From the NCBI GenBank assembly GCA_002205965.3, contig NADL03000106.1, forward strand, positions 124,001 through 188,000: DNA of 64,000 bases, written 5' to 3'. This document shows, one piece after another, positions 45,601-58,599 of the stretch. This stretch comes from Kappaphycus alvarezii (taxonomy: Eukaryota > Rhodophyta > Florideophyceae > Gigartinales > Solieriaceae). Made by a program: the position numbers and the translations under genes. Every line of letters starts with the position of its first letter. The first letter of the stretch is position 1. The notes under the pieces are model-generated. The model did not search any database and had not been told where the DNA came from. It saw only the letters and a list, made by a program, of their open reading frames with translations.

Positions 45601-47462
45601 ACAAATTAATCGTCTCGACAACAGAGTATCACTCCTTATTTTCACATGGCTTCGAATTTCCCCTTAACGACAATTTTGATACGCTCGATACATAAGCTGC
45701 ACTTTAGTCTCATAAGACCAAAGAAATCTTTTTGTTCGAGAAAAAAGTTTATTGAGTACCATAAGTGGTTTTCGAAATTCGATGTTTGACACCTTGGAGA
45801 GACATGTACTTAATTGGTATTTAATTGGTACCTTCATAGATAAAGTTACCTCAATTCGATCCATTATGTATTTTTGCAGCTCTCTCAGTTCAAAAAGACT
45901 CCGTATCATGGACTGAGATGGTATAATAATAAAAAGCTCTCAAGATGGGATAAATTTGCGATTACTGTCATGAATTAGGGTAATAATCTGTCTTCATTTT
46001 TTTAAAATAGTTCCGATATCTATTTAATAGTACTATATTTGTGGCTCTTCTGGGGCAAATGTAGAGAAATAATATTTATCTATTGGTACTGTACGAGTAT
46101 TTAAGTCATTTCTTCGGGCAAGCATTTAGAATGGTATTAATCCTGCGTTTTTTATCGAATAATAGAAGAAAAAACACAGAGCTTGAAGTAGTTTCAGCAT
46201 TAGAATATCGATTGTACTACCTCCATAGTTTGCAATAATTGATCATAAAGATAGCAGTCGTCTAACAAGGGCTCCATAATGAACAGCAGACAAGTTAACA
46301 TAAGAGTTCATTCAAGTTAAGAATGCTTTTTCGGTTTCCGTTTCCTCATCTTTTTCCTTTGCCATCATAACACTTTACAGCGCATTTCTCAAAACGAGTT
46401 ATTCTTGATAAAATTCATTTATTTCGTTTTCCATGTGGTTACTCGTTACAAGAATGAGTACATCTGATTGGACACAACGGAAAATTTATTTATCAAATCG
46501 GTATAGATGTTAATTTACGGCTTCCCAAGAAGCTACGAATAAGTAAAAGATATGCATTCTACTGCAAACACAAGCGCGTTACTCTAATCTCGAAATTTAA
46601 TGAACTTTACTGCACGCTTATTTCTGTTTCCACGAAAAGTTCGAATAGAGGAATTATTTTGCCTATATTCAAAAATATATTCGATGTACTTCACCGGAAA
46701 AAATCCCTCTAGTCATGTTTTAGAAGCGCATTGGGAAACGAGTATGTGCAAAGGTAAATATGAGCACAAAGCAAAGCAATAACGTTTTTTCAGTTCCATA
46801 CTGGGCTTGAGCGGACCGAGTGACCAAAATATATCCATCTATATGACATGAGAGTGTGAATAAGGGAATGTTTTCAGATTTGACACGTCCGATGTATCAA
46901 AACGTTCTCTATCTAATTCTAGGATATTGTACCGGTTCGCAATCTCATTTTTATAGCGAATGCGGAATCATGTGTCAAAAGTTTTGCAATAGAATGTATG
47001 GAAATTTTACAGCTCTTTTTTTGACTGCTCGTTCTTGGCCTCAAAAGCATCTCTCGTAGAATATGCTCTCCTTTGTATGTTAACTTTATATGAAGCGCTT
47101 CTTGGACATTCGAATGTCGCACATGGCGGATAAATCTTGTTACGTGGAATTATTGATTGCTTTCAAACGGCCAAACACAGACAATATTGGCTGTATTTGC
47201 TACAAATTCTTTACATAGTAGAAGATGAATCATAGAATCCACATGATTGGTTTCATTGTTGTCGGACGGGTCTATGGAACTGCATGTCTAAGCCAACACG
47301 GCTCGGTTGTCATAAAATGCCCTCAAACCAACCCTTCCGGAGACGAAACTGGTTTTCCGGCCTTCTAAAATCACGATAGATTTAGTTGTTTTGAGGGAGC
47401 AACGTGGAACAAGTACCTGACTGGCTAAGTAAACCGCCTCCACAGGCTATACGCCTTACAAG
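42660..47462. other. AT-rich domain, first part
   Basis: Composition drops sharply near 42.66 kb, from about half GC to about a third GC. No recognisable gene, LTR or tandem array was seen apart from the weak Tc1-like patch at 45.66-45.93 kb. Open frames are short and evenly scattered, as expected for neutral AT-rich DNA or long introns. Confidence 0.5.
45664..45932 (-). pseudogene. Possible Tc1/mariner fragment or exon
   Basis: The minus frame contains RKPLMVLNKLFSRTKRFLWS followed by YETKVQL, resembling the stretch before the first catalytic Asp of Tc1-type transposases (RKPLL ... VLWSDETK.EL), with Tyr where Asp is expected. It is preceded by a good splice acceptor (TTATACCATCTCAG, near 45914 on the plus coordinates). 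The sequence after it does not continue the family. Either a short decayed transposon fragment or a host exon with chance similarity. Confidence 0.2.
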
Positions 47463-48170
47463 TGTTGTAATTGGAATGACGATAAATAGGTGGAATGGCC
47501 AAGTGGAAGCATTTTATTGGTCCACATGGATGCCGGAGGTACTGGTCAGGCGACGATGGTTTTGAGTGTTATGGATTGTAATGGATTTGAATGGTCTGTA
47601 AACGGGCACGTGCCAGGACATGACTTGGTTGTGTGTCAAGAGATTCGGGCAGCGTTTCGATTACGCCACGCTGGCAGTTAACACTCTGACATTAGAATAG
47701 CATTTCACTCTAGCCAGCGTCGCACTTGAGATTGCTGAAGCTGGCAGAACATGTGGCTGTGGAGGCACTTGGACATAACACACTGTCATATGAAATTGCG
47801 CATGCACGGATACAGTGATGTTGTGCCAACATGGCAAGCAGGAATGAGCCACCATGTCCATGAGTGTGACAGTATGGCGGAAAGTACTTGGACACTGAGA
47901 TGGCTGAGTTGAAGAAATAAGAAGTTGTTGATTACAGTAGGCTATTAGGGCATAATTTAGTAGTTTTTCTGGATACACTTGTTGATACACATTTCCCGCC
48001 CACTTGATGACAAGGATTGTGGTTGGTGGAGTTGTGAGGTAGAGTTGGAACTATTATGGGTTCGGCAGACATAGCTTCGAGATATAAGCCTTGCGGCTAA
48101 GCTCAACCTCCAGTAAATCAGGTCAAGCGACCCTTCAACTTTCAACTTCTCAGCCTCCCTTTTCCCAAAC
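47463..48170 (+). repeat. GC-elevated, TG-rich island; possible solo LTR of a copia relative
   Basis: The island starts TGTTGTAATTGGAATG and has higher GC than the flanks on both sides. Its 3' part resembles the end of the copia 3 LTR: ATAGCTTCGAGATATAAGCC, then CTCAACCTCCAGTAAATCAGG, then TTCAACTTCTCAGCC and a pyrimidine-rich end, compared with ATAGAAGTTGCGACTTGAG, CACCTCCAAGTAAAATCTGG and CTTTCAGCTTCAACCTC. The overlapping open frames here (47490-47681 plus, 47661-47990 minus) are probably non-coding. No target duplication was found. Confidence 0.4.
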
Positions 48171-48189
48171 ACATTTCCATTAATAATTC

Positions 48190-51100
48190 CCAGACATATC
48201 ACACGATGTATTCATCGAAGACCATGATTTATGTTGTGCAGAATCAGAGAAAAAGTTCCTGTTTTCAAAAATGAACTCTTCTTATGGAAGAAAAAGATGC
48301 ATTATTTGGTTACGCAGAATTAACTTTATGTAAAACCATTTCAGAGTATTTTCACGAAACTTTAAGGGTGTATCCCTTAAGACATAACTTCTTCAAGTTT
48401 CATATTACTAGCGACATAGAAACAGTCGGAATTAAAAACAGATGATCAGCCTCCAATACCTCTACTCTCCTTCATATTTTCCAACTTTATGAACTCTTAT
48501 TAAAATGTCATCCAGAAGCGTAACGGCACCGTTAGAGAAATTGAGAAGCCTTTATCTCAAATTCCAGACTCGGTAAAAATTATTTTTAAATCATTTTTTC
48601 GAAGGAGAAATTGTTGTGTTGCGTATGTATGATTTTTCCTTCTCAAGAAGTAAATGTATAAAATTTATGCGTAGAACTATCGTAAGTCGCTTACTCTCGC
48701 CTTAAAAAATCTTCAGTTTTCGATTTACTCTGTATCTGTCGATTTAATTTCGAATGCACATATGCTTCCGAAGTTAATCAAGCCTCCTGAGATAAGTTAC
48801 ACACGGAAATAATTTTTACATCAGTTTATATATTCCGGAATTTTTTCGGAAGAATATACAGGATCACAGGGTTTTATGATACCAAAAAGAGGTTCAAGAA
48901 TCTTTAGTTTAATTTAAATACAGTATTTGGAGAGTCTGGCAATTTTTCATGGTCGCATTTAATTACAAAAGGACTTCAAAGTACACTTAAAAATTATTTT
49001 GTAGAGGCATAACCTTATAAAATGCTACTAAGCGACATTAAATTCACAAAACGTGGTACTAATCTCCTCGGATGCCTTTATCATAACTGTGTATGCTTTT
49101 ATGCGAGGCATCAGAAATGGATTGCTTGATTAATTATAAGGTGTCCCCACCAGCCTTGTTAATTTTTATTTGTATGAATCAGATGGATAACAAGAAATAT
49201 CCTAAACAGTTTTACGGGACTATCTTGGAGTTAATATTGAGCTATTTTTACGAAATAAGAATCAAAAATGCAGTATTTATAGACAAACTTCCAATATTTG
49301 TTAAAAATGTCTGCAGCATACTTGGGAAACTATTGATACCCACCTACAGCAGAAAAATCAATAATTTCATGAGTTTTTACATACTATTGTGTAATGTTAT
49401 TATTACAACTTGACAAATCAGTAGTCTTGTAGAGAATTCGTTCGCTTCTTGAAGGTTAGAAAGGTCCCTATTTCAATTCTATTCAAGTACCTTGAATTTC
49501 TAAATGAGGGACGCATATGTATCGAGAAAAAATAAAAACAGTGTTTTATTCCAATTTCAAGGATATTTTTTAAATTCGTATCTTAATGTTAGGTAAAGTT
49601 TATTTTCACGACTTTAAGATATATTAAGTTAATTCTATTAATAGATTTCCTCGAATACTTTCGAAAAATACTTGTAATTTCGTGATCTATTTCGATTCAT
49701 GAATGGACTTTTTTCCGCAGAAAACTCCTTCCTGTGCTGCACTGATAACCTTTCTTTTCTGTCTCATACATCCACTAATCTCTCTGTCAAAGCTTAGAAT
49801 TTTCTAAAGACCATAAGAGTGAGGTTGACTGAATAATCATCAGCTCTGACATTTTATTCTCCGATCGTAGCGTCTCTGTCGTCAAGCTCTATTCTACGGT
49901 ATAAGGGACTGGAGATCTGAGCAGAGAGAACAAGTATGAAATCATTTTTGAAGTCCAATCTTTTCAAAAGTAGTACTGACTGCTGTGAGCTTCGTGAATT
50001 CAGATCCTATTCACTTTCTAAGAAGCCTGTAAACTTTATTACTTACCATGAGAATCCTTTTTTGCTTCTAAAAACAAAAGTAATCCCTAAATGTTTTACA
50101 TCAGACCAAACTCATTTCAGAACTCTAATTTGAATTTGGATAAAATCCAGAAAGAGAGATATGTCTGCGTACTCTCGAAAATTTGTATTCAATTCAATAT
50201 TGATTACGTCTGAGGGCGACAATGGAAAAAATATTTTCGTTATGCTAGGCAAATAATGAGAATATGAATTTGGGGTCATTGAAAGAGCTTTCTTTGAAAT
50301 ATCTAATTGAATAGAACCTTTCGAGATAAAAGGGGGAATAAATTACTCCTAGGTACCCATTCTTTTCCGAAAATAACCTATTTGAATTAAAGGGATCTTT
50401 GGAGTAAAAAACATTTTAAGAAGAACTAGTGCTAGTTAAATAGAGAAATTTAATGAAACTCCGAAGAAAACACGAGGTTGAGCACTCATTTTAATTTATA
50501 CGAAGAGTTTTTTCGTGAATTGATGTATTTAGCTTCATATTTATCGACAATTTTACGATGACTCGACAACATTTAAATATATTCCATAAGTAAATAAATT
50601 TTTTGCCTATGAAAGTTCCTTACGTACTCATTTGACGTATATATTTGAGAGTTTCCTCTATCTTATGCGCCTAAATACTACCCAAATTCAAACAAAGCAA
50701 GAAATTAATTCTTTCAAATATAGGGACACCGAATTTATTGGCTGCCCAGCAGCCATTTCCATGCGGGCTAAACATTCGGATATTTTCTCCTCGACAGCAC
50801 CGGCGTAGTTTCTGCTCAAGTACAAGTTTAAAAAACTGTCCCCTTAATTTCAACTAGTAAGTAAATCAATCTATGATACCAGTGAGATGCTCCTTGGAAT
50901 ATTGGCGATCTTTTTATTCCATTTATATTATCAAAATTTCTTACCGTGGAATCCGTCTTCGTACAATTTCTTTATTGCTCGTAATTTCCCTTTCACTGAA
51001 ACAATTTCTTCTATATTCATGAGTTTCCAAGAAATGACATACTTAACTCAAAAGGAGCGCATTTGGCGGGGGGAAATAAGCACAAAAACACTTCTTCTGT

Positions 51101-54100
51101 AATACTAAGCTTTTACCCACTTTTTAACGCACATATTGGTAGAAAAATATATATATTTTACATAGTTACCGCTTTAATGTCCGGTTTGATTTCAAATACC
51201 TGCACAAAGAGGAGGTTTGTGGGCAATAATTTTAAAAAATATTTCTCGTGGAAAAAACCATCAAGAGTATTTTAAAGTTTCGTCTAAATGGATATCGTTG
51301 CCTTCATGACAGAAAAGTTTGAATTCAAGTACTTGAATCATTGCTGAGCTTCATCTCTAATATTACGCTGCAGAATATATTTAGAAGTAGAAGATTCAGT
51401 GAAACCATGTAAGTTCTCACTTTATAATGTAATGGAGAGCAGAAAGTTAATCTTCATCGTCAATCCGGTATTGGATTTTCGTCTCCCGTAAAGATATATT
51501 CTAAAGCAAAAATTGATGCCTAAAAATTTTACACAACTCATAATGTTGATTAAAGTACTTCATTTAATATATAATGCTAAATCGTGTTTGTCCCTCATTG
51601 AAACATGGTTGTATACACAAAAAACATTTTTACTCCATTTTTGTCGGCTTTTGCATAATTAACCTCTGTTACACCATCCGTCTTGACTCTGTTGATAGTA
51701 TATTCTCCAATAATAATTTTCTCTCACTCAACTAGTCTTCAAAACTCATCGTGACATTATTTGACTGTTTCTTTTATTTTCAGCTCATCTAAGAGCGGTC
51801 AAGCAGAGGTTACCATGAAAATTTACCTAAAGCGAGTCTCAGTCTTCCCATATCATGCGTGGGTATTCAAAAGAGGTATAGAGCAAGCTTCGAGGTTTTC
51901 AGCTGGCTCGTATGCTGATCAAACCAGTTCTGTGTCCACATAAATTTCTACAAAATTTATTTAAAGTCTTACATGAATGTTTGCCTTCTTACTCGAATGT
52001 CATGCGTTGGGGGAGATAACGTCGAGAAACTTTTAAAATAAATTGATTTATATTGTTGGCCGCTTATTGTGAATTATTCCTAGAATAAATAATAATAGAG
52101 ATATGTACCTTTAAAACTACGATTAACAGAGCAAAAGGCGGAAGAAACATATTTACTTCTCATTGTGCAAATTAAACCCTAATCTACAGTTTGCATCATA
52201 TGATATTCCAAGAGGACATCATTATTCTAAAAAAATATACCTAAGCATATCAAATTCAGATTTATTGCTGCTGAAACCACCTTATTTCTACTTTCCTACG
52301 CAATTTCAAAGGCTTAAGAAATGAAAAGAGGTTAAAGATGAGCTTCAAATCTCACTCCTCCTCTTTAAATTGTGAGATACAGCATTATATACCAAAGAAC
52401 CTAGTTATTCATCGCGTTGAAGAGACCCTTCCCCAAAGTATGGTTGATAAATTTTCGGTTACCAGCAATGGGAATGGTATATTTACTGTAATTTAGTTCT
52501 ACACGTTTTCTCTCAGATTATGATCTGTGAAACAATGACAGGGGGAGAAATATTCTCAAAGTAGTATTACATGCTCAGATGATACACTGGTTCGTTGAGC
52601 ACAGTATTTTATTTAGCCTTTTTTAAAACAATGGTATGATTTGGATACCTGGACTAAATTTTTCATCATTTTTAGGATATTCCAGAGAGCTAGGTAAAGC
52701 TTGGTTTACTTCTAGAGAGGTTAAAATTTGAAATTTTAACGAAATTTCATTCAATTTACTCGTCAGGATCTATAGTACGAGTACTGGAGCACATGGACAG
52801 CCTAAAAAGTAGCTTATTGCTCAGTAAACAATCAGAAGGAATTTTATGTGACCACTATCCAGGTGTTTTCGTAAGGATAGGATAAAAAGCTCTGTATATC
52901 ATCTCTCTGAGACTCGGAGGGGTATCCCATTATGTTTCCATACTTTATGTTTTATGGTGTAGACCTGGAAACTCAAAAAAAACTTTTGTAGACCCTACTT
53001 AGCAATTTTAGACATTTTAAATTCTACTTCAGACTCAAATGAGAAGTCCTAAATAAGACTCACGCTATATTTAAAGAACCTCTCCAGCCATTCAAAATAC
53101 TTAGACTTGGCCAGAAAAGGCCACATGCTACTTATTGAATAATGGTGCTATTTTTTCCTTCCGTTACACTAGCAAAAAATTCTTCATAAAAATTTCTATC
53201 ATGTCGCGCCCCGCTTTCCAACGCCTCGATAAAGATGAATGATAATTTTAATAGGTTCCTTACCAAGGATGGCAAATGTACGTATCGTGAAGCTTCCGTG
53301 GATCCCGTCTTGAAAAGAACATAAATTTACTGTTTTGAAATCAAAGAATAATCTCCGTATTACAATATATTATATTACATTTATTAAAAATAATCTTCGA
53401 AATATCTCCATTGCGGTAAAATTCTTTCACATAGTAGTACTTGCGTGCATTTTATTGCTCGAAAATATTTTTATGTCTGTTTGTGACATTTTAATGGCAG
53501 TATTAACGTCAGTCTGAAGACATCGAAACTAGGTACATTGTCAAGAAAGATTTGATGATGAACACTCTGAATTGTTGCGCAAAAAAATTGATGGAAACAT
53601 TGCCCTTTTCATGATAAGATACTAGAGCCAAATCTGAAATAGCATTTTTTGATAATGATAAATATACTCTCCTTTGTTTCTATCGATGGATTAAATTTTA
53701 AATTATACCGTTTTAAATAAAATTGATAAGGAACAAATGACTGCCAAGGGAAACTACAGCTGCAGTCCTTTTATACTTCAACCTTTCATAGCGATCTAGT
53801 ATTTGTCTTGTATAAAGCTATGCCATAAAAAGAATGGGGATCATTTAAAATCGAGAAATTAAATTCAGTCCAAACATAAATCGAAGTGAATAGTCTCAAT
53901 TATGCGAAATAATTCCTATTTTAGGATAACATTTGGTCGAAAGGAAGAAAATCTTATGCACTTCGAAAGAAATCTTCGATTACGTATATTCCAGCATTTT
54001 TTTGTGTTAAAGATGATTTATGATGCAAATAGATTTATTGTTTGACTGGATACTGTGCTTGGCTATTATGGAAAAACTATTGGAGGCTCATTTACTTAGC

Positions 54101-55100
54101 CTTCACATGACTCACTATTTACTTATCTTATATGCTTGAACACGAACATTGACAAAAATTGGGTCTTTTTTAAGAAAAGTGGTAATTGGTCAAGATGTTC
54201 TGTTTCTTACACTAAAGACATGCATGAAAGTTTCCCTTTTACTTTCAGTATCTGACAGCAACGAAGTTTAATTTTTTGGCAAGCAAAATTTTCTTTAATT
54301 TAATCAAATATAAGATTCCGCGAACAACATTGTTTAGCTATATTTAACTTTCTCTTGACAAGGAAAGACTAAATACGCTCTAATAAACGAATTATGTTAT
54401 GGGCATATTAAAGCCTATTTTTTATGCTTTTACTCTCAACTGTACAAATATTGAGTTAGAATTTTTTTGAATTATTTTGATCGATATTTTTACATGTACC
54501 TATTACATACATTGCTATTTATTTATATATGCTATATGACAATAAGCATTTTCTACTTTATTCTAAAAAAAAATAAAAATGACCAAAACATACGAGTTAT
54601 TACCCTGAATGTTCAATTAATCAAGTATATAAGGGATTACTCAATGTGAGGACTTAAAGTTAAGATGTAGGTGGTATTTAGAAGAGAAATAAATATGAGA
54701 AAAGTTGAACGGTGCCGTTCAGGTCGAGGCAAACGCTATCCAACCAAGCGGCGACTGACTAACTTGAGAGCAAGATTTATGTAATGACAGCTTCTTCCAC
54801 TCCTTGTACAGAATTCATCCGCATAAGCTATTATACACAGGATACAGTACCAAATCTTAGGCGAGGCTACTGCGCTAATGGTTAAAGGGGACCAAATAAC
54901 CATTTCCGGTCGGATGTACGCTTAATTAGGTTCTCGCAGTAAACAAGAAGCTTGAATTCTTTTTTTTGTCTCATAGATCAGCGATAAATTCCTTTCTAAA
55001 TAATGGAATAGCGAGCCGGTTCTATTCACAAAGCGACGACAGTGAAATTACTACTGAAATTGTTGTGGAGAGCTCTTATTTGTAATTTAAACCGCGCGTT
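48190..55100. other. AT-rich domain, second part
   Basis: No recognisable gene. A few slightly GC-richer frames exist, for example 51784-51943 plus, which follows a good acceptor (TTCTTTTATTTTCAG, ending at 51783) and contains MKIYLKRVSVFPYHAWVFKR. Another is 49936-50133 plus. None has a known domain, and I cannot connect them into a gene. Confidence 0.4.
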
Positions 55101-55111
55101 GAATACCGCCA

Positions 55112-55339
55112 TTAGAAAGAGTAGATTTCGGACTGGGTTGTGAGAAGAGGCATCCAAATTATATTTCTGTGATGATCAGCGTGATTGTGTTGCTTTCTGG
55201 TCAGGAATATTGACACCAGTAGGTCAGAATTATCGTTTGGTGGATATACTTCCCTTTTCGAAGTATGGGGTGACTGCCAGAACTTCAAGCTAAACAATAA
55301 ATTGTTGGCGTTGGGCACGTTAAAAGCAAATAGGATGTC
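55112..55339 (-). CDS. Candidate exon, unrecognised (possibly terminal)
   Basis: On the minus strand a strong acceptor (TTTTATTTTCTACAG) ends at 55340. The following 228 bases are open in one frame to a stop at 55112 and are clearly GC-richer than the flanks. The encoded segment includes AFNVPNANNLLFSLKFWQSP and DNSDLLVSIFLTRKQHNHAD. No domain is recognised. With the pockets at 56.8-57.1 and 57.9-58.1 kb it suggests an intron-rich minus-strand gene, but the phases of the pockets do not join directly. Confidence 0.3.
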   Translation of the reverse strand, partial: DILFAFNVPNANNLLFSLKFWQSPHTSKREVYPPNDNSDLLVSIFLTRKQHNHADHHRNIIWMPLLTTQSEIYSF

Positions 55340-56824
55340 TGTAGAAAATAAAATAATTTACTGATACGGCCAATGATAACATGTTCATATTTACTGATGT
55401 ACATATACCTACAAAAACAATTTTGCTCATGACTCTTGCCCAAACTCCGATATATATTACGGCAGCGTCAGTATATTTATAATTAAAACGCCTTTAGGAC
55501 TTCATGAAAACATCAAAAAGGAAGTTTTTTTGTAGAAATCGGAAGGAGATGCATTTCATGATAATTTGCCAACATCTCAATTTAATTTGAAAGTAGTTCT
55601 GTCAACATTGTTCCTATGTGATCTGAAAAACATATAAAGTCGGTACTACAGCTTGTTATTCTACAGGAAGCGTAAATATCATGAAATGGTCACAAAACCC
55701 TAAAATCTTCGCAAATTACTTCTATACGTCGGTCATATGCGAACCGACCATCCAAAATCTAATATTAATGGTACTTCATATCCTCTACTGACGGTATTGG
55801 ATGAATTACCAGCACCGATTCTCATTTTGACACGGATACCTTCAGCCTAGAGTTTTTGCATCCTTTTTACGTGGTCGCGAGAAGCCATTGGAAGCTTAAT
55901 TGCTGTCCATAGAACAGCCCTTAAGTTATTTGGAAAAGATGTGCATAGACGACGCAATACTCTTCACCCGTGCGTGCTCTCGATGATTGCCCAAATACAG
56001 GGGGCTGTAAGTATTCATGCGCTCTCTTCATTTCGGTTTTTGCGTGAAAAGGCGCAGATAGTCAGAGCTTTGCGAAATTAAACTAGTTGAGAAAAGTAGC
56101 ATATCAGTAATAGCTTTAGTTACTCTAGTCCGGGCCCCTCGAATCTCGGCGAATATTTTTCTTGACCCGTTTTCAGGAATTCTTCTTATACGGTTCATGT
56201 CGCTGAATAGGTCTCCTCTTTCCATTCAGGATAATTTATCAACGATAAATAGGCATAAAGAAATCTGTATCGTGGCCTATCGGTAGAATTACAATAAAAT
56301 TTATCTCCGGCGAGTGGTCACCACTTGCTGTGGTTCCAAGAAATGAAAGCCACCCTGTACGCGTGGTATATTCTTCCTACGCCTAAGCAAGTCGAAAATG
56401 TGTAAAATGATTTTATAAGGGCAAGGAACGGTACCCCTGATTAATTCTATTATAATTTCTCAAATTGACTTCAAACTCATCAATATTTATGCCCAGATAG
56501 CGAGATTTTCTTGTACTATCCATTGTATCCCTGGTCCCTCAGAATTTTTAATCTGCTTCTATTTTATAAACAAAAGAAAAACGCAAAAGAGCCAACCGTT
56601 TCCCATCCAGCCTACCCATAATAACCAGTTAATAATACTTTCTTAGTTTAATTTCTACCAAAATTGCTACTGAAAGAAAAATTCGTAAACTAGGATATCA
56701 AATTTTGAGCAGATCATGTGCGTTCATATCTGCTTCTCTTTATGTGAGTTGTGGCTTCGAATTCAATAGTAGCACGATAGTCAGCACTCTTACTTTCTTT
56801 TCACCTTCCAGTATCCCAAATTAC

Positions 56825-57095
56825 CTTCTGCATTGCTTCCTAGCCACGTTTATCTCGCACATATGGCCTTTATTTTTATCTAAAATATGATAGTATTGAG
56901 GAAGACGTGACAAATTTCTCCCAACAAATGTGTGCTCATCCCCGCAAAGCTTCCCATCACCATTCAGCTCTACGAATAATCTCCCCAAGCCACCCGTTTG
57001 TACGAAAATAAGCACGAATTGGATCAATTGTCTTGACAGCTGCATGATTTTTTTCCAATTAATTGGAATTTCAGAAGCAATAACCGGAATTTTGC
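56825..57095 (-). CDS. Candidate exon, unrecognised
   Basis: The minus strand is open for about 90 codons between an acceptor-like AGAAACAACAG (ending near 57096) and the donor-like AGAAGGTAATT (cut at 56825). The first stop lies inside the donor, as expected for a true exon end. It encodes RKIPVIASEIPINWKKIMQL, then FVQTGGLGRLFVELNGDGKL and GDEHTFVGRNLSRL. GC content is higher than in the flanks. Family unknown. Confidence 0.3.
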
Positions 57096-57889
57096 GCTGT
57101 TGTTTCTAATTGACATTATAGACCAGGTTTTTAATCTATAGCTACTTAAGTATTATTTTTGATTAAGTTGAAAGTTTCCCTACCAGAAATTCTCACCAGC
57201 TGATTTGCGAACAGCGATGTCAAATGTGAACATTATTTGCCAACTTGGCGTTATTTTCCGAGAACATTAACAATCACCTCTTTTCCATGATATCTTTTTA
57301 CTTTTCATGAAATCATTGCAATAGTTGGCTATATATATGCCAAAGTTGAATTACTAAATGACTCGTTAAAAACGTTTAAGGAAGTATACATATTTGTCGA
57401 AAATGAACGACATAGGGACGGCATAGTAATTCAGGCCATGATACCCATCTGTAATAGTCTATTTGAACATTGAAAGTTTATTGCGTGATACTTTGGCTTC
57501 GATTTGTTACTAAAGGTTACTTGACCTTCTCTGACCAAACGATAGCAATTTTAGCTTACAACCTGTTGTTCTCTTTGCTAAAATGTCCGAAGCATGATTT
57601 TCGAGTTAGAATTTCACAGCATTAACAGAATTCATGGATATGAATTCATATATACCATGAGCAATCAAATTGTCAATGCAACATAGAAACTTCATCAAGA
57701 TGTCAAATATATATTAGAGAGATTTTGATGCAGAAGAAACTCAAAAATAGCTAAATTTCTGCCTAAGAAGCAACAAACTAAATGCAAGATAAATTTTGCC
57801 CTAGATTGTATCTTAATTTTTATTGAATCACTGAGCAGGTTAAATTGTAAACTGCGTCCGTATAGTCACCCTATTAATACGCACGTGTG

Positions 57890-58081
57890 ATTATCGATGT
57901 GCATTTCTCGCCAAGATTAGATATGCACATAGTGGATAAGGCCTTCTTTTTACACCGTAACCAGCAAATTCCATTCAAATTCTCTCCAATACATGGCTCC
58001 ACCAACGTTAAATTTAAAACATTCCTTGAACGGCCCTTCTTACTCGTTCTGCAGAGCTCACGCATCGAAAGACTGATACGA
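57890..58081 (-). CDS. Candidate exon, unrecognised
   Basis: A very good acceptor on the minus strand (TTTTATTTCTCCATAG, ending at 58082) is followed by about 60 open codons (RISLSMRELCRTSKKGRSRN, LVEPCIGENLNGICWLRCKK). Possible donors are GTAAGA near 58045 and GTGCGT near 57890. The segment is Cys-rich and basic with no recognised domain. Confidence 0.3.
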
Positions 58082-58400
58082 CTATGGAGAAATAAAATGC
58101 CATTTTGTTTTAAACTGTTCTTGACATACTATTAACAGTAGTTAATTTCATATAAACGCTCAAATAGACCCTCATATAGGGGTTGGATCCTACGAATCTT
58201 ATTTTCTTTTTATTTCCAGTTGATACCAACCTCTCTTATTGTTTCAGGTCACATTCTCTTCTCCTTTATTTCTCACCATCCTGAAATCGTCCCTGAATAA
58301 CCCTTTTCGGGGCCGTAGAATATTCTTGTGATGAGAAATACTAGGTCTAAAATTTTAAGCCTACTTAAAAGCCTGCAAAAATAGAAATTTATAAATTTGT

Positions 58401-58599
58401 TATGCGCAACTGTTACAAAATTCCAACGCGACCAGTAATTATTAGTATTGACCTTTCAAGTCAATTCTTAGTCGACGTCATACACTTGCAAAGACAACCA
58501 ACGCATAACCAGTTATTTCAATACATCCAACCCGAACAGCAATTATTATTAGTGGCAATTCAAGTCATTTCTTAGTCGCCATCATACACTTGCAAAGAC
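58401..58599. repeat. Two-copy tandem duplication, about 100-base unit
   Basis: Units at 58401-58496 and 58501-58599 share CCAAC.CGA.CAG.AATTATTA, TCAAGTCA.TTCTTAGTCG and CATACACTTGCAAAGAC, with drift at the 5' part of the unit. It is non-coding as far as can be seen. Confidence 0.8.
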
